7,999 nucleotides of DNA from Microbacteriaceae bacterium UBA4731 (GCA_002404115.1 DHJB01000079.1:28865-36863), one strand, 5' to 3'. Shown: positions 1 through 6,289, counted from the first letter of the stretch. Notes: generated by a model not told the origin, from the letters alone. A program made the numbers and translations.

Positions 1-625
1 GCGTGCGTTCCACGAACGTGATCGGCACCTCGACGACGCGCAACCCGGCCCGCACGGCGTGCAGCAGCATGTCGATCTGGAAGCAGTAGCCCAGGCTCTC
101 GACCTTGGACAGCTGCATGCGTTCGAGCGCATGCGCCGTGTACACCCGGTAGCCGCCGGTCACGTCGCCCTGGCGCAGGCGGAGCAGGATGCGCGAGTAG
201 ACCGAACCACCCCTGGACAGCATCCGGCGGTGCCACGGCCAGTTTTTGACTTCTCCGCCGGGCACCCAGCGCGAACCCATCACAACGTCGGCCGTGTTCG
301 CCGCGGCCAGCAGGCGGGGGAGCTGCTCCGGTAGGTGTGACCCGTCGGCATCGAGCTGCACCAGCTGGTCATAGCCGCGGGAGAGGCCCCAGGTGAAGGC
401 TTCGAGGTAGGCGGCGCCGAGGCCGTTCTTCACGCCGCGATGCAGCACGTGCACGTTCGTGTGCCGCTCGGCCAGAGCGTCGGCCAGCCGGCCGGTTCCG
501 TCCGGGGAGGAGTCGTCGACGACGAGGATGTCCGCCGCCGGAGCGCTCGCGCGCACGCGGTCGACGATCGGCTCGATGTTCTCGAGCTCGTTGTAGGTCG
601 GGATGATGACCAGCGTGTTTGGCAT
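1..625 (-). CDS. Polyprenol monophosphomannose synthase, Ppm/DPM1-like GT2 (3' end beyond window)
   Basis: This GT2 enzyme is expected to transfer mannose from GDP-mannose to polyprenyl phosphate at the cytoplasmic membrane face, making the lipid-linked donor for GT-C mannosyltransferases. About 208 codons are visible, starting at the ATG whose complement is 623-625. The protein opens with VIIPTYNELENI and continues with VVDDSSPDGTG (nucleotide-sugar site), QLDADGSH (DxD-like metal site; the family more often has MDADGSH), GSRWVPGG and DVTGGYRVY, and leaves the window in VEVPITFVERT, a segment that usually lies a few dozen residues before the C-terminus. No membrane segment is visible in this part, so it resembles stand-alone Ppm rather than an Lnt fusion; the missing end could change that. 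A GAGG motif overlapping the stop of the upstream gene, with only 5 bp between genes, indicates co-translation. Mannose specificity is inferred from family motifs; another polyprenyl-phosphate sugar synthase is possible. Confidence 0.9.
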   Translation of the reverse strand, partial: MPNTLVIIPTYNELENIEPIVDRVRASAPAADILVVDDSSPDGTGRLADALAERHTNVHVLHRGVKNGLGAAYLEAFTWGLSRGYDQLVQLDADGSHLPEQLPRLLAAANTADVVMGSRWVPGGEVKNWPWHRRMLSRGGSVYSRILLRLRQGDVTGGYRVYTAHALERMQLSKVESLGYCFQIDMLLHAVRAGLRVVEVPITFVERT

Positions 626-630
626 GGGGG

Positions 631-2166
631 CTACCTCGTCAATTCGACAATGATAGTGCGGTGCACCGTCGTTTCACTCGTCATCGTGAACCCGAGCTGC
701 TGGAGGGTACGGATGTCGGTGTCCTCGGTGCTTTCCCTGCTGCCCTTGTACTGCAGCAACCAGACCGTGTTCGTGTGAGCGAGGCGGGAGGCCGCCGATG
801 CCAGCGGAATCGTTGTGTCCCAGAGCCCGTCGGTTGCGGAGAAGGGTTGGTCCAGGGTCACATCCTGCAGGCCCTGGAACTCCGCCGGATAGAGGTGCAG
901 CGCCAGGCGGGGCTTGCGCGACGCACGCACGCTCTCATCGAACACGAGCGCGTCGCCCGGGTTCGCCTTCGCCTGCACGGCCTCCGCTGCCACCCGCCAG
1001 TCGCTGCCCTTGCCGAACTCCTCGCGCTGCACCAGATAGCTCGGCACGGCGAGGGCGGCGAGAAGGAGGACGGCGGCAACCTGCAGCCAGCGCATCCGGA
1101 AGCAGGCGATCCCGACGGCGATCACGATGGCTACGGCCGGGGTACAGAACGAGAGATAGCGGTGCGCGTACATGGGCGTGATGACGTGGGTGCCGATCAG
1201 GAGCACCACGGTCGGAACCAGCATCCAGGCGAACATCACCGCGAGAACGCTCCGGGTGGCGTGAGCGCTCGTCGGGGCGCCGCGGCGGTTGCCGATCACG
1301 GTGACGACGGCGAGAACCATCATCGCCCAGGCGACGATCGCAAACGGCAGTGTGCCGAACCACTGGATGACCGCAACGTCGAACACCCCGGCCTGCGGCC
1401 GGCGGCCGATGAATGCAATCTGCTGGCTTTGGCTCACAGACCAGTAGATGACCGGCGAGGACAAGGCGAGGCCGGCGAGGGTCGAGGCCGCCCATCGGGC
1501 GGCCGTCCTCCGCCGTTCGGGTGGCGTCGTGAACAGGACAACGGCGAGCGCGTGAGCGGCGAGTATCAACGCGAGGTCGAGGAACACGCAGGTCCCCGCC
1601 GCCAACACCACGGCGTAGCCGGCCCACAGCCCGAAGCGGATGCCGGCGTGCGTGCTGCGTGTGCGAAGCGCCTGCACCAGGAGAATCGTCAACCAGACGC
1701 CGATGGCCGTTGCCGCCGCGGTCGAGCGGGCCTCGGTCCCCATGAATGTGACGCGGGGGAGCACGGCGAAGACGAGCGCCGCAATGACCGCCACTCGGGC
1801 GTTGATCAACCCGCGGGCGAGCACGGCTGTCCCGGCTGTCGCGAGGCCGATGGCGATGGCGCTCGGCAGCCGAGCAGACAACTCGGAGGCGCCGAAGACA
1901 TCGATCCAGAAGTGCAGGAACACATAGTATGTGCCGTGCACGGCGTCAACGTGGCCGAGCATGCGGAAGAGCGACGGGAGCGACCGCTCGACCGACATGA
2001 CGCTGGCTGCCTCGTCGCCCCAGAAAGACGGCTGCCAGGAACCGGCGAAGGAGATCAGGAATCCGAGCAGGCCGAGGAGCATGGCCGTTCCGGCGAACCC
2101 GCGCGCGCTCCGCGACCCAGGCTGAGGGCGAAGCTCAGCGAGCGGCGGGGCGAGAACGGAGGTCAC
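631..2166 (-). CDS. GT-C membrane glycosyltransferase (GT39/PMT_2-like)
   Basis: This integral membrane glycosyltransferase of 511 residues probably moves a sugar from a polyprenyl-phosphate donor to a protein or envelope glycan outside the membrane. About ten or more hydrophobic segments lie between residues 26 and 378. The first extracytoplasmic loop carries FWGDEA (residues 48-53), where Asp51-Glu52 match the acidic catalytic motif of GT-C enzymes. Further family-like parts are the VHGTYYVFLHFW stretch (76-87), TEARSTAA (144-151) and HRYLSFCTPA (335-344). A soluble domain of about 130 residues follows, starting near SDWRVAAEAV. The start used is GTG, the only one in frame before an upstream stop; its GGAG is too close for a normal ribosome site, and a TAACGT six bases upstream suggests leaderless translation. 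ATG at codon 29 (complement of 2080-2082), with GGAA before it, is an alternative that removes the cytoplasmic tail. The adjacent Ppm-like gene points to polyprenyl-phosphate mannose as donor. Acceptor unknown. Confidence 0.85.
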   Translation of the reverse strand: MTSVLAPPLAELRPQPGSRSARGFAGTAMLLGLLGFLISFAGSWQPSFWGDEAASVMSVERSLPSLFRMLGHVDAVHGTYYVFLHFWIDVFGASELSARLPSAIAIGLATAGTAVLARGLINARVAVIAALVFAVLPRVTFMGTEARSTAAATAIGVWLTILLVQALRTRSTHAGIRFGLWAGYAVVLAAGTCVFLDLALILAAHALAVVLFTTPPERRRTAARWAASTLAGLALSSPVIYWSVSQSQQIAFIGRRPQAGVFDVAVIQWFGTLPFAIVAWAMMVLAVVTVIGNRRGAPTSAHATRSVLAVMFAWMLVPTVVLLIGTHVITPMYAHRYLSFCTPAVAIVIAVGIACFRMRWLQVAAVLLLAALAVPSYLVQREEFGKGSDWRVAAEAVQAKANPGDALVFDESVRASRKPRLALHLYPAEFQGLQDVTLDQPFSATDGLWDTTIPLASAASRLAHTNTVWLLQYKGSRESTEDTDIRTLQQLGFTMTSETTVHRTIIVELTR

Positions 2167-2172
2167 ACTCCG

Positions 2173-2178
2173 ACGTTA
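2173..2178 (-). promoter_or_regulatory. Candidate leaderless -10 (TAACGT) for the GT-C gene
   Basis: On the minus strand TAACGT fits the actinobacterial TAnnnT -10 pattern and ends six bases before the GTG start at 2166, the spacing expected if transcription starts at or near the start codon. No convincing -35 was found. It lies in the 64-bp gap after the kinase gene and would allow expression independent of the two-component genes. This is pattern recognition only. Confidence 0.3.
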
Positions 2179-2220
2179 GGCCGGGCGTTTAACGATTTCC
2201 TTGGGAGGGGCGCTGTTCGA

Positions 2221-2243
2221 CTGTGAACCCTCACAGATTGTGA
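2221..2243. promoter_or_regulatory. TGTGA/TCACA inverted repeat cluster at the kinase stop
   Basis: Three alternating copies of one pentamer occur in 22 bases: TGTGA (2222-2226), TCACA (2231-2235) and TGTGA (2239-2243). The first two belong to the perfect hairpin CTGTGA-ACCC-TCACAG; the last two form a second inverted pair with a 3-base spacer. The kinase stop codon lies inside the cluster and the GT-C start is about 55 bp downstream. It could be a regulator site or a weak processing hairpin. No T-run follows, so a canonical terminator is unlikely, and the 4-base spacer does not match the 6-base spacing of CRP sites. Confidence 0.3.
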
Positions 2244-3610
2244 GGTGTGTGGCGCGGCAGTCTCACCTCCACGGACAGTCCGCTGCCCGTGTTCCGCAGT
2301 TCGATGGATCCGTGGGCCCGTTCGACGATCGCCTGCACGATGGCGAGGCCGAGCCCTGAGCCGCCCGAGCCGCTCGCGCGGGCAGGGTCGGGCCGGGAGA
2401 AGCGGTCGAACGCGAGCGGGATGTACTCCTCCGGCATCCCGGGCCCGGTATCGACGACCGTCAACACGGCCGCGTCCAGGTCGCGGTCCCGGCGGAGCAT
2501 AACCGTCACCGTGCCTTTCCCATTCATCGCGATCACCGCGTTCGAAACGAGGTTGTCCACGAGCTGCCCGATGTTGGTTCGCGAGATCGTAAAGCGCCCG
2601 AGCGGATCGTCGCCGACGATCTCATAGGCGACGTCGAGTTCGTGGCCGTTGCGCACGACCCGGGCCCGGTCGACCGAGGCCGTGATCTCGGCGGTGAGGT
2701 CGGCCCAGTCCGTCTCCGGGGAGACCTGCTGGCTCTCCAGCTTCGACAGCTCAAGCAGGTTGGTGGCGAGGTGCGACAGCCGATCGACGGTGACGGATGC
2801 GTCGTCAATGTCTTTCTCCAGCGCGGTCGCGTCCCCGGAATTCAGGTGGGCCAGTTCGAGCTGGGCCTTGAGCACGGCAAGAGGGGTGCGCAACTCGTGG
2901 CTCGCGTCGGACACCACCTGTTTCTCGCGGTCGACACCGCGGCGCAGCCGGGCGATGAAGGCGTTGAGCGTCACCGCGAGCTGGCTGACTTCGTCCCGGC
3001 CGGCCGGAACGGGGAGTTGCGCGGATGACCCGGCAGCGCTGAGGCTCTCGGCCTCTTCCCGCAGCCTGCTGACGGGTCGCAGCGCGGCCCCGGTGAGCAG
3101 CCAGGAGGCGATGCCGAAGCCGACGATGAGCACGACCGCGCCGATGATCAGCACGCGGGTCAACTCGTCGAGAAGGAGGGTGAGCGCCTCCTCGTTGCGG
3201 GCGGCCACGACGACCCAATCCCCGGTGGGGGTGGGTACGGTCTCGACGGCGACGAGGTAGGTCGACCGGCCGGTGTTCACCAGATGGGGTGCATCGCCGA
3301 GCGTGACGAGCGACGTGATGCGTTTGGTGAGGCTTTTGGGCAGGCTGGAGACCTGCACCTGGCCGGCGGGATCCAGCACCGCGATGAGCTGGCCCTCGCC
3401 GGGCCGGTCTGGTGGCTTCGAGGGGTCGCTGGTGAGCTCGGCGACAACGGGCGCCGTGTCATTCTCGAGCAGCGTTGCCGTCGTCTCGTTGAGGATCGAC
3501 TGCACCTCGAGGCGGAAGAAGAAGGCCGCGATGCTGAACAGCACCGCGGCGATGACGAGGCTGCCGAGGGTGATGCGTGCCCGGATCGAGAGCCCGGGCA
3601 GCCATCTCAT
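2231..3610 (-). CDS. Two-component sensor histidine kinase (HAMP, HisKA, HATPase_c)
   Basis: This membrane sensor kinase of 459 residues should autophosphorylate on His and pass phosphate to the regulator encoded just upstream. Transmembrane helix 1 spans about residues 12-32, an extracytoplasmic sensor region without cysteines about 33-150, and helix 2 about 151-173; a HAMP linker follows to about 225. The H-box VSDASHELRTPL puts the phosphoacceptor at His238. The ATPase domain shows the N-box around Asn353 and Asn357, G1 box VVDTGPGMP (385-393), F-box AFDRFSRPD (400-408) and G2 box SGGSGLGLAIV (415-425). All catalytic boxes look intact. The ATG overlaps the regulator stop (ATGA), with GGAG eight bases upstream, so the two are translationally coupled. 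The sensor region matches nothing I recognise, so the stimulus is unknown. The downstream glycosyltransferase genes hint at an envelope signal, but that is inference. Confidence 0.95.
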   Translation of the reverse strand: MRWLPGLSIRARITLGSLVIAAVLFSIAAFFFRLEVQSILNETTATLLENDTAPVVAELTSDPSKPPDRPGEGQLIAVLDPAGQVQVSSLPKSLTKRITSLVTLGDAPHLVNTGRSTYLVAVETVPTPTGDWVVVAARNEEALTLLLDELTRVLIIGAVVLIVGFGIASWLLTGAALRPVSRLREEAESLSAAGSSAQLPVPAGRDEVSQLAVTLNAFIARLRRGVDREKQVVSDASHELRTPLAVLKAQLELAHLNSGDATALEKDIDDASVTVDRLSHLATNLLELSKLESQQVSPETDWADLTAEITASVDRARVVRNGHELDVAYEIVGDDPLGRFTISRTNIGQLVDNLVSNAVIAMNGKGTVTVMLRRDRDLDAAVLTVVDTGPGMPEEYIPLAFDRFSRPDPARASGSGGSGLGLAIVQAIVERAHGSIELRNTGSGLSVEVRLPRHTPHNL

Positions 3611-4281
3611 CCGGTCAGCTCCACGGTGTAGCCGGCGCCGCGCACGGTCACGATCCGCACCCCGGCGGCCTCTGAATCGATCTTCCGGCGCAGGTAACTG
3701 ATGTACTGGTCGACGATGTTCGGGTCGATGTGGTCGGTGCCGTGCCAGATTTCTTCCAGGATGGTCGTGCGGTCGACTGTGGACCCGGCGCGGCTGCAGA
3801 GCAGGCGCAGCAGGGCCGCCTCCTTCGGACTCATCGAGACGGGGCGGCCGGCAATGCTCACCGTCAGGTCACGGGAATCGAGCACGAGTCGGCCGAGTTC
3901 GAGGCTTTGCGGTGTTCCCATCGAGTGCCGGCGCAGCAGTGCGCGAACGCGCGCCGTGAGCTCCGCGAAGGCGAACGGCTTGGTGAGGTAGTCGTCGGCG
4001 CCGCTGTCGAGGCCGTAGACGCGGTCGTCGACGGTGTCCCGGGCGGTGAGCAGCAGCACGGGCATGGTGCTTCCGGTTTCCCGGATCCGCCGGCAGATTT
4101 CGAAACCGGACATCTGGGGGAGCATCACATCGACGGCTGCCAGCCCGAACTCCTCATTGGCCACGGCGATGAGTGCGTCCACGCCGTTGGCAACCCTCAC
4201 GATGTCGTAGCCGTCAGCGCGGAGGCCGCGTTCGATCAGCTCGCCCATCTGATCGTCGTCTTCCACCACCAAGATCTTCAT
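3607..4281 (-). CDS. OmpR/PhoB-family response regulator
   Basis: This DNA-binding response regulator of 224 residues is the expected partner of the downstream kinase. The receiver domain (about 1-118) has the acidic pocket Glu7-Asp8-Asp9, phosphoacceptor Asp51 in VDVMLPQMSG, switch Thr79 in LLTARD and Lys101 in LTKPFAF. The winged-helix output domain (about 125-222) ends in the typical YISYLRRKID and IVTVRGAGYTVE stretches. Length and layout are standard for the family. The ATG is preceded by GAAGGG (complement of 4289-4294) with a 7-base gap, a good ribosome site that supports this start. It is the first gene of a same-strand run of kinase, GT-C glycosyltransferase and Ppm-like synthase, so these are plausible targets or operon partners. 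The 101-bp divergent region upstream should hold its promoter; I could not fix a convincing one. Confidence 0.96.
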   Translation of the reverse strand: MKILVVEDDDQMGELIERGLRADGYDIVRVANGVDALIAVANEEFGLAAVDVMLPQMSGFEICRRIRETGSTMPVLLLTARDTVDDRVYGLDSGADDYLTKPFAFAELTARVRALLRRHSMGTPQSLELGRLVLDSRDLTVSIAGRPVSMSPKEAALLRLLCSRAGSTVDRTTILEEIWHGTDHIDPNIVDQYISYLRRKIDSEAAGVRIVTVRGAGYTVELTG

Positions 4282-4370
4282 CCGTGCACCCTTCGCATCG
4301 CGGTCCCCTCGCGCTTATCGTGGCACGTCGCCGGCCACGCAGCCTGATGATTCGGTGCGAGCCCGCCGGA

Positions 4371-4376
4371 TAGGCT
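4371..4376 (+). promoter_or_regulatory. Candidate leaderless -10 (TAGGCT) for the amidase gene
   Basis: TAGGCT fits the TAnnnT actinobacterial -10 and ends exactly six bases before the ATG at 4383, placing the likely transcription start at the start codon. The six bases between, GGCGGC, give at best a badly spaced ribosome site, which fits leaderless translation. No strong -35 is visible at 16-18 bp. Confidence 0.45.
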
Positions 4377-4382
4377 GGCGGC

Positions 4383-5213
4383 ATGGTTGATCTCCTCACG
4401 TCTGTTCCCGAGGCGTCACTGGGCGTCGCGGTGGCCCAATTCAGGCCGGGCGCGGACCTGGCCCGGAACCTGGCCGACATGCGCGCGCTGGCCATGACCG
4501 CGGTCGCACGCGGCGCCGGGCTGGTCGTGTTCCCCGAGTATTCGGCCTTCTTCGAGCCGACAATGAGTCGCGCCTTCGTGGCCGCGGCGGAGCCGCTCGA
4601 CGGCCCGTTCGTGTCAGCGCTCGGCGCGCTCGCCGCGGAACTGCGGGTGCACCTGGTCGCCGGCATGCTGGAACAGACCCCCGACCAGGAGCGCTTCTCC
4701 AACACGCTCGTCGCGGTGAACCCCGCCGGCGAGCTCGTCGCCACCTACCGCAAGCTGCACCTCTACGACGCCTTCGGCGACCGTGAATCGGACTGGGTGA
4801 TGGCCGGTGCGGTCGAGGCGCCGCAAACGTTCGAGGTGGCCGGCCTGACCGTGGGGCTGCAGACCTGCTACGACATCCGTTTCCCGGAGGTGACCCGTCG
4901 GCTGGTCGATGCCGGCGCCGACCTCGTGCTTGTGCCGGCCGAATGGGTGCGCGGCCCTCTGAAAGAACACCACTGGCGCACGCTCGTCACCGCCCGCGCG
5001 CTGGAGAACACGATTTACGTGGCGGCCGCCGACCACGCCCCGCCCGTCGGCATAGGCAACAGCATGGTGGTCGACCCGATGGGCGTCGAGTTGGTGACGA
5101 TCGGCGAGACGACGGATGTCGCGGTCGCGTGGGTCTCCGCGGAGCGGATCGCAGCCGTGCGCGTCGTCAACCCGGCGCTGGCCCTGCGCCGATTCCGCGT
5201 GGTCGAACGCTAG
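4383..5213 (+). CDS. Carbon-nitrogen hydrolase (nitrilase superfamily, Nit/omega-amidase-like)
   Basis: This cytoplasmic amidase of 276 residues hydrolyses a C-N bond through the Glu-Lys-Cys triad of the nitrilase superfamily. The triad is visible as Glu52 in VVFPEYS, Lys124 in YRKLHLYD and Cys162 in QTCYDIRFPE. The KEHHWRTLVTARALENTIYV stretch (194-213) is also characteristic. The CYDIRFPE signature and length fit the Nit1/Nit2 (deaminated glutathione amidase / omega-amidase) branch and similar mycobacterial proteins such as Rv0480c, rather than true nitrilases or NAD synthetase domains. The ATG is chosen because a TAGGCT -10 lies six bases before it. The gene diverges from the two-component operon and converges on the DUF7882 gene with 11 bp between stops. 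A PLP aminotransferase about 2.3 kb away could supply an omega-amide of a 2-oxo acid as substrate. The true substrate is not evident from sequence. Confidence 0.92.
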   Translation: MVDLLTSVPEASLGVAVAQFRPGADLARNLADMRALAMTAVARGAGLVVFPEYSAFFEPTMSRAFVAAAEPLDGPFVSALGALAAELRVHLVAGMLEQTPDQERFSNTLVAVNPAGELVATYRKLHLYDAFGDRESDWVMAGAVEAPQTFEVAGLTVGLQTCYDIRFPEVTRRLVDAGADLVLVPAEWVRGPLKEHHWRTLVTARALENTIYVAAADHAPPVGIGNSMVVDPMGVELVTIGETTDVAVAWVSAERIAAVRVVNPALALRRFRVVER

Positions 5214-5233
5214 TCGATCGAGCGCTAGTCGAT
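5204..5233. repeat. 15-bp tandem duplication over two convergent stop codons
   Basis: Two adjacent units, CGAACGCTAGTCGAT (5204-5218) and CGAGCGCTAGTCGAT (5219-5233), agree at 14 of 15 positions. Each contains CTAG, which reads as TAG on either strand. The first copy ends the amidase; the second ends the convergent DUF7882 gene. In both frames the next copy repeats the stop five codons later, and the residues before the stop (ER on plus, ID on minus) are reproduced. Probably a local slippage duplication of a once shared stop. Confidence 0.85.
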
Positions 5234-5647
5234 CGGCGATTCGCTCAGCCCGGTTCCGGGGCGCGACTCGGTGGCTACGGTCGCCTGGGACTGCGGCGCG
5301 GCGTGAACGCTGTACGCCGAATCGGGGCGTGACCCGCGGGCCGGATCCGTCAATGCTCGTTCCTCGCCAGTGGCCACCAGGCCCTGGGAGCTGTTGGCTG
5401 ATCGGGTGAGCTGGGCGAGCCAGAGCGGGTTGATTGTGGGCGGCTGGCCGCCGGCGAACTTGAAGTAGAGCGGGATGGCGGGGTGCAGCCACGCCGAGCT
5501 GCGGCCGTCCCCGACCTCGGCTGCGTTGCGCCAGGAGAGCAGGAAGCTCTCACCTCGGCGCAGTTTCTGCACAATGACGATCTGCAAATGCGCCAGAATT
5601 CGATCGTCGAACTCGACCGTTACACGGTCGTACGTGAGGGAACCCAT
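5225..5647 (-). CDS. DUF7882-family small protein with extended C-terminal tail
   Basis: This 140-residue protein has no known function. Its N-terminal domain (about 1-95) resembles, from memory, the DUF7882 family of Microbacteriaceae, which databases sometimes mislabel as ATP-dependent DNA ligase. Matching features are the YDRVTVEFDDRILAHLQIVI opening, the KLRRGESFLLSW stretch (28-39), the WLHPAIPLYFKF stretch (53-64) and NPLWLAQLTRSANS (73-86). No ligase KxDG motif is present. Residues from about 96 to the end are rich in Ala, Ser, Thr, Pro and Gln and look disordered; the family members I recall are nearer 100 residues, so this tail is an addition or lineage-specific. No signal peptide or membrane segment is seen. 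The ATG has only a weak GAAAG element about nine bases upstream. A promoter candidate and hairpin lie upstream, so it is probably a single-gene unit, convergent with the amidase. Confidence 0.8.
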   Translation of the reverse strand: MGSLTYDRVTVEFDDRILAHLQIVIVQKLRRGESFLLSWRNAAEVGDGRSSAWLHPAIPLYFKFAGGQPPTINPLWLAQLTRSANSSQGLVATGEERALTDPARGSRPDSAYSVHAAPQSQATVATESRPGTGLSESPID

Positions 5648-5715
5648 GTTGTGCCGCTTTCAATCGGGTGGATCAGGTGCCGCGAGCGGGAGAAAGCGAG
5701 AGTACCACTTGCAGG

Positions 5716-5730
5716 GGGGCCGGAGGCCCC
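5716..5730. promoter_or_regulatory. GGGGCC-GGA-GGCCCC hairpin in the DUF7882 leader
   Basis: A perfect 6-bp all-G+C stem with a 3-base loop lies about 70 bp upstream of the DUF7882 start, just after its candidate -10. In the minus-strand transcript it would be at or near the 5' end, where it could protect the RNA or hinder initiation. It is short and has no T-run, and no plus-strand gene lies upstream that would need a terminator here. Confidence 0.35.
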
Positions 5731-5734
5731 TTCA

Positions 5735-5763
5735 ACTATCCTCCGCTTGGTCTGGCAACGCAA
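5735..5763 (-). promoter_or_regulatory. Candidate promoter TTGCGT-N17-GATAGT for the DUF7882 gene
   Basis: On the minus strand a -35-like TTGCGT (complement of 5758-5763) is separated by exactly 17 bp from a -10-like GATAGT (complement of 5735-5740). Transcription would begin near 5728-5731, giving a leader of roughly 80 bases. It is the best housekeeping-type promoter match in this intergenic region. The -10 and -35 each match consensus at about four of six bases. Confidence 0.45.
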
Positions 5764-5790
5764 GAGAAGCGACAACCGCGTCGACCGTGC

Positions 5791-6228
5791 CTACCGTGAG
5801 CGGCCGAGCAGCGTCGCGAGTGTCTCATACGGCCTCTCAACGTGGCCGAAGTGCCCGGTTCCGGGAATGATTTCGCCGGCGAAGTCGCGGATCACGCGGC
5901 TCAGCCGTTCCTGGCCGGTTCCGGCGACGAACACGTCGGTGTCGCCGTGGGTGGCCCTCACCGGACAATCGATGCGTGACCACGATCGTTCGGCGTCGTA
6001 GCGTCCGGCGCGAGCGGATGCCAGGGAGAAGGCGCGCGGCCTGGCCTCAGAGGCCAGGGCGGCGATGACGGTGCCGACCGTCGCGGTGTCGCTCGCCGAT
6101 CGCCGGCCATGCGTGGCCGATACGGTGCCGGCCCTGGTGCCGATGGGGCTGGTTGACAGGCCGAAAGTCTCCGGATCGGCGCAGAGCGGAAAGGGACAGT
6201 AGCCGAGCGAAATCGACGTGGAGCTCAT
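5791..6228 (-). CDS. Truncated alpha/beta-hydrolase (C-terminal part only, probably decaying)
   Basis: This 145-residue ORF is recognisable only in its second half. From about residue 53 it reads like the cap end and final core of an alpha/beta-hydrolase. The pattern IDCPVRATHGDTD (86-98) carries the acid Asp98, and IIPGTGHFGHVERP (120-133) carries the catalytic His126. Complete enzymes are about 250-300 residues with a GxSxG nucleophile elbow near the middle; none is present, and the N-terminal 50 residues look unlike the fold. The upstream frame closes at a TAG two codons before the ATG, and neither of the other two minus-strand frames upstream supplies the missing half. It is therefore most likely a 5'-truncated remnant, with loss of the first half by deletion. 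It diverges from the OYE gene across a TetR-type palindrome. A short functional protein is not excluded, and the ribosome site is weak. Confidence 0.55.
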   Translation of the reverse strand: MSSTSISLGYCPFPLCADPETFGLSTSPIGTRAGTVSATHGRRSASDTATVGTVIAALASEARPRAFSLASARAGRYDAERSWSRIDCPVRATHGDTDVFVAGTGQERLSRVIRDFAGEIIPGTGHFGHVERPYETLATLLGRSR

Positions 6229-6274
6229 GCTCTATCTTCGGGGCAGACCGGCGCGTGGATTGGCGGAACCGGAA

Positions 6275-6289
6275 TAGACCGCCGGTCTA
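6275..6289. promoter_or_regulatory. TetR-type operator palindrome TAGACCGCCGGTCTA
   Basis: The 15-bp site has perfect 7-bp arms, TAGACCG and CGGTCTA, around one central base. It sits 55 bp before the OYE start and 47 bp before the divergent hydrolase remnant. TAGAC...GTCTA arms are typical of TetR-family operators and, from memory, resemble sites of the NemR type in front of OYE genes. A further half-site, CAGACCG, lies at 6244-6250. No regulator gene is visible in the window, so the binding protein must be encoded elsewhere. Confidence 0.6.

Noticed and set aside
619..2226. A 535-codon plus-strand open frame opposite the glycosyltransferase gene.
   Set aside because: Its product is rich in Arg, Gly, His and Asp with no domain, while the minus strand encodes a clear multi-pass GT-C protein. 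It is an effect of high-GC codon use.
2221..2236. CTGTGA-ACCC-TCACAG as a Rho-independent terminator or CRP site.
   Set aside because: The stem is short with no T-run, and the 4-base spacer is wrong for a CRP site. It is kept only as an unassigned repeat cluster.
4320..4338. GTGGC...GCCAC inverted repeat in the divergent region between regulator and amidase.
   Set aside because: Only 5-bp G+C-rich arms with a 9-base spacer; expected by chance at this base composition.
4614..5492. A 292-codon minus-strand open frame spanning the amidase and DUF7882 region.
   Set aside because: It crosses two well-supported genes in other frames and its product has no family features.
5475..6001. Plus-strand open frames over the 5650-5790 intergenic region and the hydrolase remnant.
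   Set aside because: They overlap minus-strand sequence with clear hydrolase and DUF7882 signatures and show no domain or ribosome site.
6041..6228. A simple frameshift hiding the N-terminal half of the hydrolase.
   Set aside because: I translated the other two minus-strand frames here and found no nucleophile elbow or hydrolase-like sequence, so deletion is favoured over frameshift.
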